Source: Acanthornis magna (lineage: Eukaryota > Chordata > Aves > Passeriformes > Acanthizidae). Taken from it: 64,000 nt of DNA. The notes under the pieces are model-generated. The model was not told where the DNA came from. It saw only the letters and a list, made by a program, of their open reading frames with translations, and ran no database searches. Numbering within the stretch: the stretch's first letter is position 1; every line of letters begins with the position of its first letter. Of this stretch, positions 25,645 through 37,016 are shown one piece after another. The stretch is taken from contig JAWUZG010000015.1 of the NCBI GenBank assembly GCA_036785705.1, positions 5,347,001-5,411,000 of the forward strand, written 5' to 3'. Made by a program: the position numbers and the translations under genes.

Positions 25645-28600
25645 CAGTTATCTGCTCACTCTATCCATGTGGATTTTTGCAGGGGAATCTCCAGGTTTCT
25701 TTCCATGTTGACACATTCACTCCGGTCTTAAATGAGAGAGTAGTGCAGAATTTCATTGGTGGCATCTGGATGTTTTTTAGCTTTTTCCTAATTATCTATT
25801 ACAAAATTTTGCAATTTTTATTGATGGGGGTACTTTGCAAGGCGAGTTGTTTTCATTAACTGCTTTTTTAGGAGTTTGGTGGCAGCCTTTAACAGCCCCC
25901 CAACTCTCTGAGCGCACTCCATGTGCTCCCATCGTGCTGGCCTCTGGCAGAGGTTGCACAGGGCCAGGAGGAAAGGCAGCTCTCTGGCCCAGAGCCTGCC
26001 CAGGCCATGCAGATGGCCACTGACAGGTCCCTTTGCTGCCTCCCAACCCCAGGGCTGCTGCCAAGTTCATTCCAAGCTGTGCGTCACTGGCTGCTCCTCC
26101 TGGGTGTGGGGAGGAGTGAGTCTCCGCTGCCTGTGACCCATCCTCTCACTCAGCCTCGTGAAACAGCCCCAGTGAGAGGAAAGCCAGGCACGCGGTGGAG
26201 GGAAATGGCAGCTGGGTGATTTATGGCGGAGGATGGAAGAGCAGAGCCCAGCACCAGCCCAGGGCGGCAGGGCTCTGGGGCCTGAGGAATCCAGAGTAGC
26301 TGAAACCTTCAATCCTTTTTCTATTTCTGGAGTGTCTCACATGAGCAAAGCAGAGAGGCTGGTGGGACACAGGCTCAGCCTTCATGGGCAGGAGTGCTGC
26401 CCCTGGCTTCTGTGGGTGTGAGGGGTCTCCTGGCAGAGGATTTCATGCCCTGGTAAAGACTTAAGGAGCTGAGTTTGATGAAATCACGCCTTTACTCTCC
26501 TCTGAGCTTGTTTGCTTCTGGTATGGAAGGAACCAGCTACATCTCATTCATCAGGTGGGGGCAGCAGGGTAACTGGAGCCTTGTGCACCTCGTAAATCTC
26601 AGGCTGATGAATGGAGCAGGACTTTGGCTCGAGTGGTGGAGGTGGCAGGGAGGGAGGTCGGTCTGCTGCTGAAGCAATGACACATTGCTTTAAAAGTATT
26701 AATAAAGGCAGGACAAAAAGCCTGCACCTTCCCCAGGGTAGGGGGGACAGTGCTGGGCTCTCTGCCTCAATAGGTGCTGGTTTCAGGGGTAATGTCCCCA
26801 CAGTGTCCAGCCAAGTGTCCCTGGGTGCGGGCAGGGAGGTGTCTGATATGTGAGAACCAGGCTAAAGGCGCTGGCCTGATCCTGTGTCGAAGTGCAGGAG
26901 CCTTGCCCTCCACTGGTGGGAGGGAAGGTGCAATCTGAGCCCCAGTGTCCTTTGACAGTGACCTGCCCAGGTGTCCTGGGGACAGCCACGCTGTCCTCCA
27001 CCGTACTTGTGGGACATGGGGGCTATCAGGAGCAACCCTCCCTTTTGGTCTTCATCTTTGCACAAGAGGAAGGGTCAGAGTTGGGGTGAAGGTGACCGTG
27101 ACACTGAGAAGGTGCTGAAACATGCAGAAGGGTTCCTGTGCTCCTGTCTGGCCCAGGAGCCAGGAATGAGTCTGGCTCCACAGCCCTGCCTTTGCTTTGG
27201 GACACTTCCTGGAGGAAGCTAGTGTGAGACCCGGGAGCATTAATGCCTCAGGGAACAGACACCACTAGCAAGAGCATCCCATGCCCAGCCCAGGGCTGCC
27301 AGCAAGGGGCATTAGTGTGGCCACCTTCTCCTGTCCACTTCTGCCAGAAATGCTGGCACTGCATGGCTGGAAAAAGTCACTTAATTTACTTCCTCTGAGC
27401 AACTGTCCATACTGTGCCCACAAGGACAGGATCAGCCAGTTTGGAACACAGTGGGCCCTTGCTGAGGACCTCAAAACAATGTTAGCACCAGGACCGCCCC
27501 AGGGCCTTCTTCTTGAGAGGATAAAGTTTTAATAGGCTTCCCAATTTGTAGCTTCAGGCATTGATTCCCTATCTCTTGTCTCTATAGAAACAGGACACTC
27601 AGAGCTCAATTCATAAGGTGGTTATTAAAGAAAATTCAGCAATTATAAAGCACAGATTGTTCTTAATACTTCTGCCCATCACCCATGGCACGGGGACCTG
27701 TGGTGTTGCCATCACATTCCCTCCCTTGGGTGGTGTCTGGGAAAGCACCCTGGATTTGGGGCACAGGCAATGCCCTCCCATTGAAGTCTGGAGTTAGATC
27801 CTGGCAGGGCAGAAATGTGCAGGGCTGGTTAACTGCTAAACTGAGAGTATTTTATTAAATTAAAGTCAGTCCCACAGGACTGGCAAGCTTTGATCTGCTG
27901 TGTGTCCCAGGGCACTCCTGGAACTCCTGCAACTCCTGCCTTGGTTTGAAGAGTCCTGAGGAGCACCCCCCAAGTGAGTGCAAGCCTAGAGGCAGGTCCA
28001 GGAGCAGTGCTGGCCAGAGAGCCCTGCAGAAGCCTTGGGAAACAGGAAATACAAAATAAACAACTGCTGAGTGATTACATTAATATTGCTGTAGGACTAT
28101 CCCCAGGTTTTATTAGCAGCTCTTTAACTGTCATCTGCTTGAACTAATTAGTTCAAAGAAGCAGTTGGGGCCAGACCAGACTGAAAACGGGCTGCATCCA
28201 ATTCTTTCCCTAATGTGTGGTCCACTCTTTCTTGTGGTTCTTAAAAATTTAAGCAATTGCTCAGCATCCTCTTCAGTGAGCTGAATATTATTCATTTCAA
28301 GGTACCACTATTTTACCTTAGTAATATGCTCTGGTACCACAGAGTGGAAGCCTGTTCTGCTTGCAGGGAGGTGCTGGGTGCCCTCATAGTCTTTTAATCC
28401 TTTTTTTTTTAGGGAACTGCTGGTATTTTGTGGGTTACTCCATAGTGGGGCCCTGGGGCAGGCTGGCTTTCAGAGTGCCGGGAGCATGGGCTCTCCCAAA
28501 AAACTACCTGCATGGCCACTCTCCTCTGATACAGGCTGGCACAGGTGCCCTATTTCCCCAATTTCCCACCACCCAAATCTAGAGACAAAGTAAGAAGACA

Positions 28601-30829
28601 GCCTGATAGGGGCTTAAACTACAGATTTTGGGAAGTTATTTAACCTTGTGTGTTTTGCTGGAGTAAAAACCCTTGCTGAGGTCCCATCCATGCCCTGCAT
28701 TGAGGCAATTACTGTGTGGCCTCTGTCACTGAGGCCAGCCAAATTCAGGAAAACGTGCTGGAAGTGGTGTCTCCTAAACTGAAACTCCCTGATGAATGCT
28801 GGGAGCTTCAGCCACCCTAATTGTTCTTCAGGCCTGGAAACCTCACTCACCACTCTGCCATCAGCTCTTTCCCAAGCCTCTGCCTGCTCCGTCCTCCTCT
28901 CTGCACTACTCACAAATTCTTCGACTCACCCCAGGGCTCTCCAGCACTGCCAGATCCTTCCTCTCCTGCCAGGGGACTTACTTGCTTGTAATTGAAGAAA
29001 CCAGATGGTGTTTTACCAGGTTAGCAACCACTGAAAGGGCAGGGGTTAGAAATAATGAGCTTTAATTAGGAGAGTAACAGGTTAGATCATACTGAGGAGC
29101 ACTTCAATGCGGCAAATTTCTTAGGAGCAATAGATTCTTTATTTGCTGGCATGTTTGTAAACTCACAGCCCACACTCATGCTGTTGAAACAAATAAATGC
29201 TGAGGGTAAAATACAGCTTGAGATTTTATGAGCAGGTGGGATATTGCAAGGTACAAGGTAATGCAGGTTGAAGCTTCAAGGGAGCTCTCTAATTTCTTAT
29301 ACGGAATTAAGGTTTTTATTCAGACCCTGAATATCCAAAGGAAGTTACAGTGATGAGTTATTTCTTTAAATTCCATTCTGCTGGTGATTTATTTCCCTGC
29401 AGCATGCAGCTGCCTGTCCTCTCAACCAGCATCTCCTTAGCAAGCTGAGTGCTGACCTTCTGCGTCCACTTCCACCTAAAAGTCCCTCAACTTCTCCTAA
29501 ACTGTCAGAATACATGCGGGGGGAAGGAGCAGGAACTCATTCCGTATCTACAGAGTTTAATGCTCTGGTGCATTTGTTGGAGATCTCGTGGTTCCATGAG
29601 AATTTATCTGCCAATTACTTCTCAAAAAGTAGCAAAGGGTCATGCAGTACTTGGCAGCTTACAGCAGACAGGGGAGAACCATTTTAATTGAATCTCAAGT
29701 ATGTTGAACAAATATTTCAGAACTATCAATTAGGTGTTGGCCTGAGGCTGAAATCTAATTAAGACAATAGGTGTGACTTTAGGGTGTGACTGTCTGGGGG
29801 GAGAAGCACAAAGGGGAAGAGTGAAGATAAGAAATGTGATGAGGAGGTGGAAAACATCCTGCTGGAGATGCTTCAGAATGAAGCTGCTCCTTGTATTCAC
29901 AGAGATCAAGGCCATCTGTCACACTGCACATCCCGTGCTGGAGAAATGCCTTAGGTTGGGATGCAGTTTGGATGGGTTGGATGGGTTTCCAGGCTCTGAC
30001 GGTAAATCCTCTTCCCACATACAGCTCTCTGCACCCGCAGCTTCGGGGCGAAGGGCTGGAGGACACAGGACAGCCCATGCCCCAGAAGGTGCTGCCTGTG
30101 CTCAAGGCCCCAGGGTGGCACCAGCAGTCACCCAGGGATCCCCTTCCTCCTCCTCCACTTACCCTGATCCTTACTGCTCTGGTTTGTCAGTGGCTTGTTC
30201 TGAGCTGCTAAGAAAAAAATCTCTTCTAAGGGGAAAAAAATAGTCTGTACTATAAAAAAGATTGTTACAAGCAAATCCTCACATGTTAGCAAAAACACTT
30301 CCATTTTCCTCAAGAAGTAAATCCCAAATCTCTGTGTGGAGCTTTTATAACGCTAATAAATAGGAGCTCTTATCCTAAATTCACAATATACACAAAACAG
30401 TGCAAAAATAGCATGAATCCTTAAATTCCAAATGCATTATCTTTAAAATAATTGCATAAAGCCAATGTTCTCATCCCTCATCCTACAGCTATTTTATGGG
30501 CAAAGTAGATGGTTTAATAACAAGCAATATAATAATCACACATTCAAAACTACCCTACACACAACAAAATAGGTCCTGGACAGTTCCAACACGCTGGGGG
30601 AACTTGAGGTTTTGTCTTGACTCTCCCAGAGCAGTGATTTTCTGTAGATGCAGAATGGTTAATTAACAACTCATGCTCTTGAAAATAGATGTTCTCCTGA
30701 GAGGATGCAAAATTCTAAGCTCTTTTAAAATCATAGTTTGGTGAAAGCCAGTGTTGACTAGTGAGGCTGCATTGGCTGTTCAAGTAATATTTTGCAGTCA
30801 CTGGAGGGCTACTGGTGGTGGACACTTGT

Positions 30830-30835
30830 TTTATT
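30830..30835 (-). terminator. TRHR3: Candidate TRHR3 poly(A) signal AATAAA
   Basis: First AATAAA on the minus strand downstream of the receptor stop codon at 31822, implying a 3' UTR of about 1 kb. A weaker ATTAAA lies slightly earlier at 30873-30878. Position-based inference only. Confidence 0.35.
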
Positions 30836-31821
30836 TGGCAAGAGTCTTCAGGTTTGGCTCATGTGTAATCTTTTTAATTTTACTCATAGTCCAGATAGTC
30901 TCTTGCAAGTCTGGGGCAAACGTCCTTGGACTGGTCTCCTGGATGCTGCAGGGTATGAATATCTACTTTGCTCACAAGATGACAGCAGTAATAAATACTT
31001 GTGTCACTAATCACAAAACACTTAATGAACTTCACAAGTTATTCCAAGGAAATAAGAGAATTTCTTCACCCGCCACTGAAATGCAACTGTACTTGGGGCA
31101 GAGAGCAACACTACTCTATGGTACATGACTACATTACATTGTGACTACAACACATTTTAAAAGGGGCTTACAGGAGAAGGGTACAGTTTCCAGCTGAAGA
31201 AACCAGAGGAATTTGGACAGGAGATTCATGACATCCAACTTTGGTTATTCCTAATGTAGAAGTCTTCCCCTGAAAGTCCTTTCACCATCAATGGCCAGAA
31301 GAATTCACATCTTGGAGGTATTCTTTTCCTCAGTAGGGATGTGTATTCCTCTCAGGAAAGTGTTGAGATGAGAGGAGAAGTACCTGATTGTCCCCATTAA
31401 CTTCAAAAGGACTCCAGAGGAGCAGCTTCCATGGAGAGTCTGTGTTACAGGCATGTAAATTTGTGTAGGAAAAACTCACTGTAGAGAGGTGTATTTTTGT
31501 TCCTGGGATTCCTTTCAATGCTTTGGCCCAGCTCAACAAGCAATTGCACTTGCATGTAACACACAATGGTGTTGCACTGCTATATTTTAAAATAGATGCT
31601 TTGGAGATGCTGAACATTGACACATGCCTAACACTTCACCAAACAGGAATAAATTAGCCTTAAGGAAAAGCAAATTAATTTGCCTATAACAATATGTTTT
31701 GTTAAATGCCCTGAAGAAGTACTGAATGAAGCTAGCTGCAATGCCAAAGCACTTCCTCTTGGCACTCTCCCAGCCCAGTGTGTACAGCCACACAGCTCCC
31801 ACTGCCTGCATTGTTTCAGGC

Positions 31822-32202
31822 TCACAGGATTTGTTTGTTCTTCTTCGCAGGTGCAGGGAGCCTGTTCAGATCCTCCTGTTCGGTCACGTTGTGCTCAGAG
31901 CTGTCGTGAGAACAGTCCTTCACAACGCTGTAGCACACCGGGGTGGCGGATGGAGCAGGGTGCTCAGCACCCTTCTCCTCGCACTTGTATAACTTCCTAA
32001 AGGCAGCCCTGAACTTCTGTGACATGAGGTTGTAGATGATGGGGTTGATGGCACTGTTCAGGTAGATGCACAGGCGGCAGAAGAGGAGGAGCCAGGTGTT
32101 CAGGTACGGGGGGTCCACGAAGGAGTTCACCACCACCAGCGTGCGGTAAGGCAGCCACAGCAGGGCAAAGAGGGCCACCACCACAGCCAGCATCTTGGTC
32201 AC
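31822..32202 (-). CDS. TRHR3: TRHR3 exon 2 (TM6, TM7, C-tail)
   Basis: 381 nt including the stop. Acceptor CCGTCAAG before GTG ACC AAG ATG; first codon Val, phase 0. Encodes [20 protein letters not shown] onward through NPIIY, helix 8 ([14 protein letters not shown], with a Cys placed for palmitoylation) and a Ser/Thr-containing tail ending KKNKQIL. Confidence 0.94.
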   Translation of the reverse strand: MTKMLAVVVALFALLWLPYRTLVVVNSFVDPPYLNTWLLLFCRLCIYLNSAINPIIYNLMSQKFRAAFRKLYKCEEKGAEHPAPSATPVCYSVVKDCSHDSSEHNVTEQEDLNRLPAPAKKNKQIL

Positions 32203-35200
32203 CTTGACGGTGGGGAGATGCAAAAAGAGAAATAGACAGATGATGCTGAATCTCCAGCAGGACTTTTCCACCTGGAGAAGTGGTGCAGACAGTTAATTTC
32301 TCTCTCTTAGCACTTAAAAGAAACACCCAAGCCATGGGGCTATTTCTCACTGAAACCATTTTAATCAGGCAATAATCTTGCATAAATAAAACCTGAAATT
32401 ATAGGTTTTCATGTGCCATTGAAGAGCCTTTAAAACTCCTTAGAAAAAGTATTCACCACCCTGGAAATAGGCTGAGATAATCATAGGAATTTCTGTACCA
32501 GAAAGCCAATTTGAAAATTGTACATAGCAGTAAAGGAATGGGGAAAATACTTGTCTAAAAGGGGAGACCTAGGTTTTAGGGGTGCCATGGGATATACCTC
32601 ATCTCTTTCCCTAGGGTTTTCTGGTTTCCTATACCACCTGTACTGTTCCAGGGAATAGGCTCCTGGCTCAGAGCAACCCTGGGAGCAGAGGAGATTGTCA
32701 GGAATCTTACACTACTTGTGCTGATAGAGGGGTTACTTAGCTACTTGCCATGGGTTACTTTAATTTTCAGCACACTAGGGAAGTACTACATAAACATATT
32801 GGGAACAAAAAGAAACTGAGAATTCAGAAGTGAGCAGTAATTGCCCTCAGCTCAACATAAGCTTGTTTAGGAAACTAGGGTTTTGCACTGAAACACCAGT
32901 CATCCTAATAATTTCAACAGCTATTTCTGGTAAGTGACAATCCTCCTCCGACAAATACTAACAAAATACACACATCCCCAAGGAGGAAAGTATGACTAAA
33001 CACTGCTGCCACATGCATATCTAGGCAGTGGTGTTTCAAACGTCAGAAGTGGAGTTGTGCAATAACCCAGTTCTTAGTATGGACATAAGCACTGAGATCA
33101 CATTTAGAGTCTCTCAGCTTTTCTTGGAGTGCTTTTTTACTTCAACAAAAGAAACTATGCCTTCCTGTAATGCCATGAGTAAAATTGGGGTCATTGGTAG
33201 TGGCAACAAAACTTTCCCGAGGAAAAAGGGACTGTTACCAAGCTGAGGCCAAAATAGAAGGGGTTTGCTGTATGTTGTTTAATGGAAATGTGAGGACACT
33301 TCCAAAAATAAGATCTTGCAGCGATACAGTGAGTGCTGAGGCTGTTGCTAAGACTGAAGATTGTTTGCTGCCACAGTTTGTTGCCTTTTGGGAAAGATAC
33401 GAGAGAATGTACAAAGGGTGTCTCACAAAGCTGTGTCCAGCCTCTGCCCCTGCCCTGGAAGCCACAGATGCTTCTCCCCAGCCAGTATTCTCCCTCCTTG
33501 TTCCTGCACCATCATCCTGAGTTGTATATCCTTTCTTTAGGAATCCCACTCCCTCTAGTGGTCCCTGTCTGAGAAGTGAAATTCCTACTTGGAGGTGTTT
33601 GTATAAGTGATAAATACAACAAAGCTCACACCTTGTGTTGTCCTGCTCTGGACTTTGGTGCTTCTAGGAGCACCAGTGAGGAAACAGCAGCATCTCCACA
33701 CCCCAAAAGCAGTGCAGTTCTGGGGCTGTATAGGAGCACAGCCACAGCCAAATGCTCCCAGCCATCCAGACAAGGGACAAAAATGGGCACCTCTGAGATA
33801 GCACCTGTAGGACCTCTCCCAGGGAGCTCTGGATATGGGGCCTGGGAGAGCCAGTTCCCCTCTAAAGAGGGGCCAGAGGAGGAATGCTGATGTGAGTGCC
33901 TGTATTCTGGCAAGAGGGACCTCCAGAGCTACACTCTGCGACCAACTGCAAGCCCTGGAAAACTGCTTTACATTTAAAAAAAAGTGCCTTCTTTGTTCCT
34001 TACGATGCCGGCACTGTGATGTTAGGCCATTCAGGGGAAGTCTTTGCATGCTAAGATATTCTGGGAGGTTATGACAATCTTGAGTAAACTCCTGGTGTCA
34101 CAGTAAAGAGAACACAAGATGTTTCCAGGAGCTGGAATGCCCATCATCCTGTCCCAACAGCCACTTGTCCTAATGATGCTGGAGCATGCTGTGTCAATCC
34201 ACAGCACAGCACTGCAGGGGGAGTGGCACAGCCCCTCCAGCAGCCACTCTGGAAGGAGAGATCCACTGACCAGTCAGGAACCCTCACTGCCAAACACCCT
34301 GCCCGAGGCTCCTGCAGCAGCCAGAGGCCGTGGGAGAGCAGGCAAATAATTCTGCAGAAGTCAGCACTTGCTTTAAACTTTTCAGTGCTAGAGAAAAAGG
34401 GGAGGAAAAGCTGAATTGGAAAGATTTAGAAGTTCATGAAGAAATACACGTTCTCTGGGCTGTTTGCTTCCACTCCGTGACCCTGACTCGTCTCTCCTGG
34501 GGAATGGAGGTTCCTGTGCAACAAGAGACTGAGCTGGAAACATGAGGACTTTAGGGCAGGCTGAAGTCTACTTTGGGCTATCTGGAAATCACAACAGAAT
34601 GAATTATTTCAAGGACTCAAGCCAAATTCTCAGATTCAGCCCTTTGCTTCAAAAGGAAAGCTGAATAGGCCTCTGCCTATTCAGAATGGGACAGTCTCCT
34701 GAGTGTCCCATGTCTAGATACTGACCTGTCCAGAGAGATGGGACAGGAGGCAGTGATTGTGTGAACACAGAAGGGCGAGCACTGAGGACAGAAGAAGATG
34801 GGAGGAGAAGAATATGGGGAAATAGCAGGCAGCTGAGAGACACAGGAACCACTGAAATGTAAACACTCCACTGTGACACTGAGGTGACTCCCCCAGCTGC
34901 AGGGACTGGGGGGCAGCAGCCACGGCTGGGCTCCAAGGGAAGACAGCTCTCCCTTCTATTTGCTTCTTTAAATCTGAGTTCACCTGCACAGGACACTATC
35001 TGAGAGGAGAGTCCCGCTGCCATAAGGTGACCCAGCCCTCTCCTCATCGGGGAGGCAATCAGTAATTAATTAGTCAGCAAAAGTGCCTGCACTCCTGCCT
35101 CTCCCCGGCTGAAGCTCCCCCAAGCCCAACCAAAGCACGGGGATCCCATCTGCGCTGCCAGACCCCGGCTGGGCTTGAGGGGCTTCTTTGCAGCAAACCA

Positions 35201-36117
35201 ACCCTCTGCACTCCCCCCACAAAGGGAAGCAAAGTCTTGTGGCACCTCGAGCCCTGCCAGAATGCCCCTCAGAGCCCTGAGCCCCTGGCGGCGCTGCCTG
35301 CAGCCCGGCATGCCCAGCAGTGGGGAGCCCCTACCTGCTTTCGGGAGCTCAGGGCCCCCCTGTTGCCCCGGCAGGAGAGCTTGAGGGAGCTGCCCTGGTG
35401 CACGGAGCCCAGGGAGGAATTCTGGGGGGTGCCGGGCAGGGGGCTCACGAAGAGGATGCGGGCAATGAGGCCGTAGAGGACCGATGCCAGCCCCAGCGGG
35501 ATGGCGTAGAAGACAGCAAAATCCAAGAAGTAAATGGGCATGTAAAGGCTTCTGGAGACCCGGTAGCCACAGATGACCTGCGCCCCATCCGAGAAGGTGA
35601 CCTGGGTCGTGTCCACCAGGAAGAACCACATGAGGCAATAGAGGGAGGTGAAGAGCCACAGCGAGGCGATGATGCGCTTGGCGCGGGACACGGTGCACAG
35701 GAGCTGTGCCTTGATGGCGTGGCAGATGGCGATGTACCTCTCCACCGTGAAGGCAGCGATGGACCAGGCGGAGGTGTTGATGCCCAGGTACTGCAAGTAG
35801 GTGATGCACAGGCAGCCGGCGTAGCCGTACACCCAAGAAGCCACCACTTCGGAGATGTTGGGCAGCCCGGCGGCCAGCAGCACGATGAGGTCGGCCACGG
35901 CCAGGCTCACCAGGTAGCAGTTGGTGGGGGTCACCATGTGCTTGGTGCGCAGCACCACCAGCACCACCATGGCGTTGCCCGCGATGCCCACGCCGCAGAT
36001 GAGCAGCACCAGCAGGATGGTGACCACCTGTAGCTCCAGGGGCTGCCGGGGCATCCTGCCCAGGCTCTGACTGCCGCTGCCCAGCGCGGCTCCCGAGCTG
36101 GCCGAGCCGTTCTCCAT
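31822..36117 (-). CDS. TRHR3: Thyrotropin-releasing hormone receptor, non-TRHR1 paralogue (TRHR3-like), complete
   Basis: Class A GPCR for the tripeptide TRH, coupling through Gq/11 to phospholipase C in the plasma membrane. Two exons join in phase 0 (35335-36117, then 31822-32202) to give 387 residues, close to the roughly 398 of mammalian TRHR1. Seen: TM1 [22 protein letters not shown]2 [22 protein letters not shown]3 [11 protein letters not shown] ending in the ERY variant of DRY (ERYIAICH), ECL2 cysteine in [11 protein letters not shown]6 [20 protein letters not shown], and TM7 [20 protein letters not shown] with the NPxxY motif. Tyr and Asn in TM3, Tyr in LPYRT and Arg in FCRLC, known TRH contacts in TRHR1, are kept. 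The intron between SSRKQ and VTKML is at the TRHR family position. ICL3 and the tail differ from TRHR1. The start at 36117 is chosen because MEN is the family N-terminus and Kozak context is good; the frame stays open upstream. The TRHR3 name rests on its JPH2/OCSTAMP neighbourhood; TRHR2 is the alternative. Confidence 0.93.
32203..35334 (-). other. TRHR3: TRHR3 intron
   Basis: 3.1 kb, donor GTAGGG on the minus strand at 35334 and acceptor AG at 32204-32203. No exon-like segment or repeat recognised. The minus-strand frame at 33585-34049 and the plus-strand frame at 33576-33890 overlap each other and look like chance. Confidence 0.85.
35335..36117 (-). CDS. TRHR3: TRHR3 exon 1 (N-terminus to TM5/ICL3)
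   Basis: 783 nt, 261 codons, GC-rich. Starts [13 protein letters not shown], with an N-glycosylation sequon at Asn3 (NGS). Covers TM1-TM5 and most of ICL3, ending [12 protein letters not shown] before GTAGGG. Residues [20 protein letters not shown] in ECL1/TM3 are close to TRHR1. Confidence 0.95.
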
Positions 36118-36620
36118 CGTGCCCGCAGCCACCGGCGGAGCCCCGCGCACCGTGCGGCGGCAGCGGGGAGCCGGGAGCCGGGGCTGCCCCCGAGCCCCCT
36201 CCCCGCCTGCCCGCCCACACCGGCTCCTCCCTCCCCTTCTTCCCCACGATTCCCCCCAAGTCTTGCAGCCGCCCGGGTCCTTGCATCCTTCTCCCCTGGA
36301 GGGGGCAGGGAGTGGCCAGGCCCCTCCCAGTCCCCGGGACCGTCTAGTACCTCCAGGCTCCCGGGACCCCCCGGGACTTCCCTCAGCCACCACGACCCCC
36401 TGGAACCACCAGGACCCGGGCAGGACACTCCACTGCCCCCGAGGGCTGCGCCCACCCCCGGGACCCCGCATGGCCCCGGCCGGCATCCCCCGCCTGCGCC
36501 CGCCGGGTCCTAGCGCACCGCGGAGCCGAACGCGGAGGGAGCGAGGAGGAAGGAGCCCGGGCAGGGGTTGGGGGTGCAGGGGAGAGATCCCGGGGTGGGG
36601 AGGCGCAGAGGCTGAAAGTA
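36118..36620 (-). promoter_or_regulatory. TRHR3: GC-rich 5' region of TRHR3 (CpG-island-like)
   Basis: About 500 bp upstream of the start codon are markedly GC- and CpG-rich compared with the flanks, continuing the composition of exon 1, and drop off near 36620. This is the expected place for the 5' UTR and promoter. No TATA box is obvious. It contains a G-quadruplex-type run at 36559-36582. Confidence 0.55.
36559..36582 (+). promoter_or_regulatory. Putative G-quadruplex motif upstream of TRHR3
   Basis: Four G runs (3, 4, 5 and 4 Gs) separated by 2-4 bases, fitting the G3+N1-7 pattern. It lies about 445 bp upstream of the receptor start codon, on the strand opposite to the coding strand. Confidence 0.55.
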
Positions 36621-36969
36621 CCCCAGCAGTGAGTGGGTCCGCTCCGGGACCCTGGACTGTGGGTGCCTTTTGTCCCCAGGCTCCGCTGCTCCCCCAGGAC
36701 AAGGAGAACTGAAGATGAGGAGTCCTTTCTTCCTCATCTTCAGGAGGATGGGAGCAGAGTGATGCCAGATCCACAGCCTTTTGGGTTTCCCTTGGCCAGG
36801 GGCAGAGGAATGCCTTCCCTGAACAGGACGTAGTGACCCCCTTGTGCTATTTTTCCTGTAGCCATCCCTGTCCCAAAAAACACGGTGTCAATTCTTTGGG
36901 AGAAGGCTTACCCACTCCTGGACTGGGAGATCCCAAACCTTTCCTACAATGAGGCTGGGGTATCTGGTA

Positions 36970-37016
36970 TCTCCCTGATGGTCAGGGTGGGAGATCAGTG
37001 TCTCCCTGATGGTCAG
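36970..37016 (+). repeat. Short direct duplication, 31-bp period
   Basis: TCTCCCTGATGGTCAG occurs exactly at 36970-36985 and again at 37001-37016, with a GGGTGGGAGATCAGTG spacer. Confidence 0.7.

Larger units (their letters stand above)
22211..31821. other. JPH2 3' UTR and intergenic DNA to TRHR3
   Basis: 9.6 kb with no recognisable exon on either strand. The left part is presumably JPH2 3' UTR: ATTAAA at 23172-23177 and AATAAA at 25639-25644 are candidate poly(A) signals. The right end should contain the TRHR3 3' UTR, with AATAAA on the minus strand at 30830-30835 and ATTAAA at 30873-30878 as candidates. The sequence is AT-rich between about 24400 and 25860 and again between 30180 and 31700. 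A cytosine run lies at 25242-25263. No full transposon recognised. Confidence 0.7.

Noticed and set aside
36118..36774. N-terminal extension of the TRH receptor frame by 219 codons
   Set aside because: The frame stays open because the region is GC-rich. The extension has no receptor similarity, and the Met at 36117 begins the family-typical MEN N-terminus.
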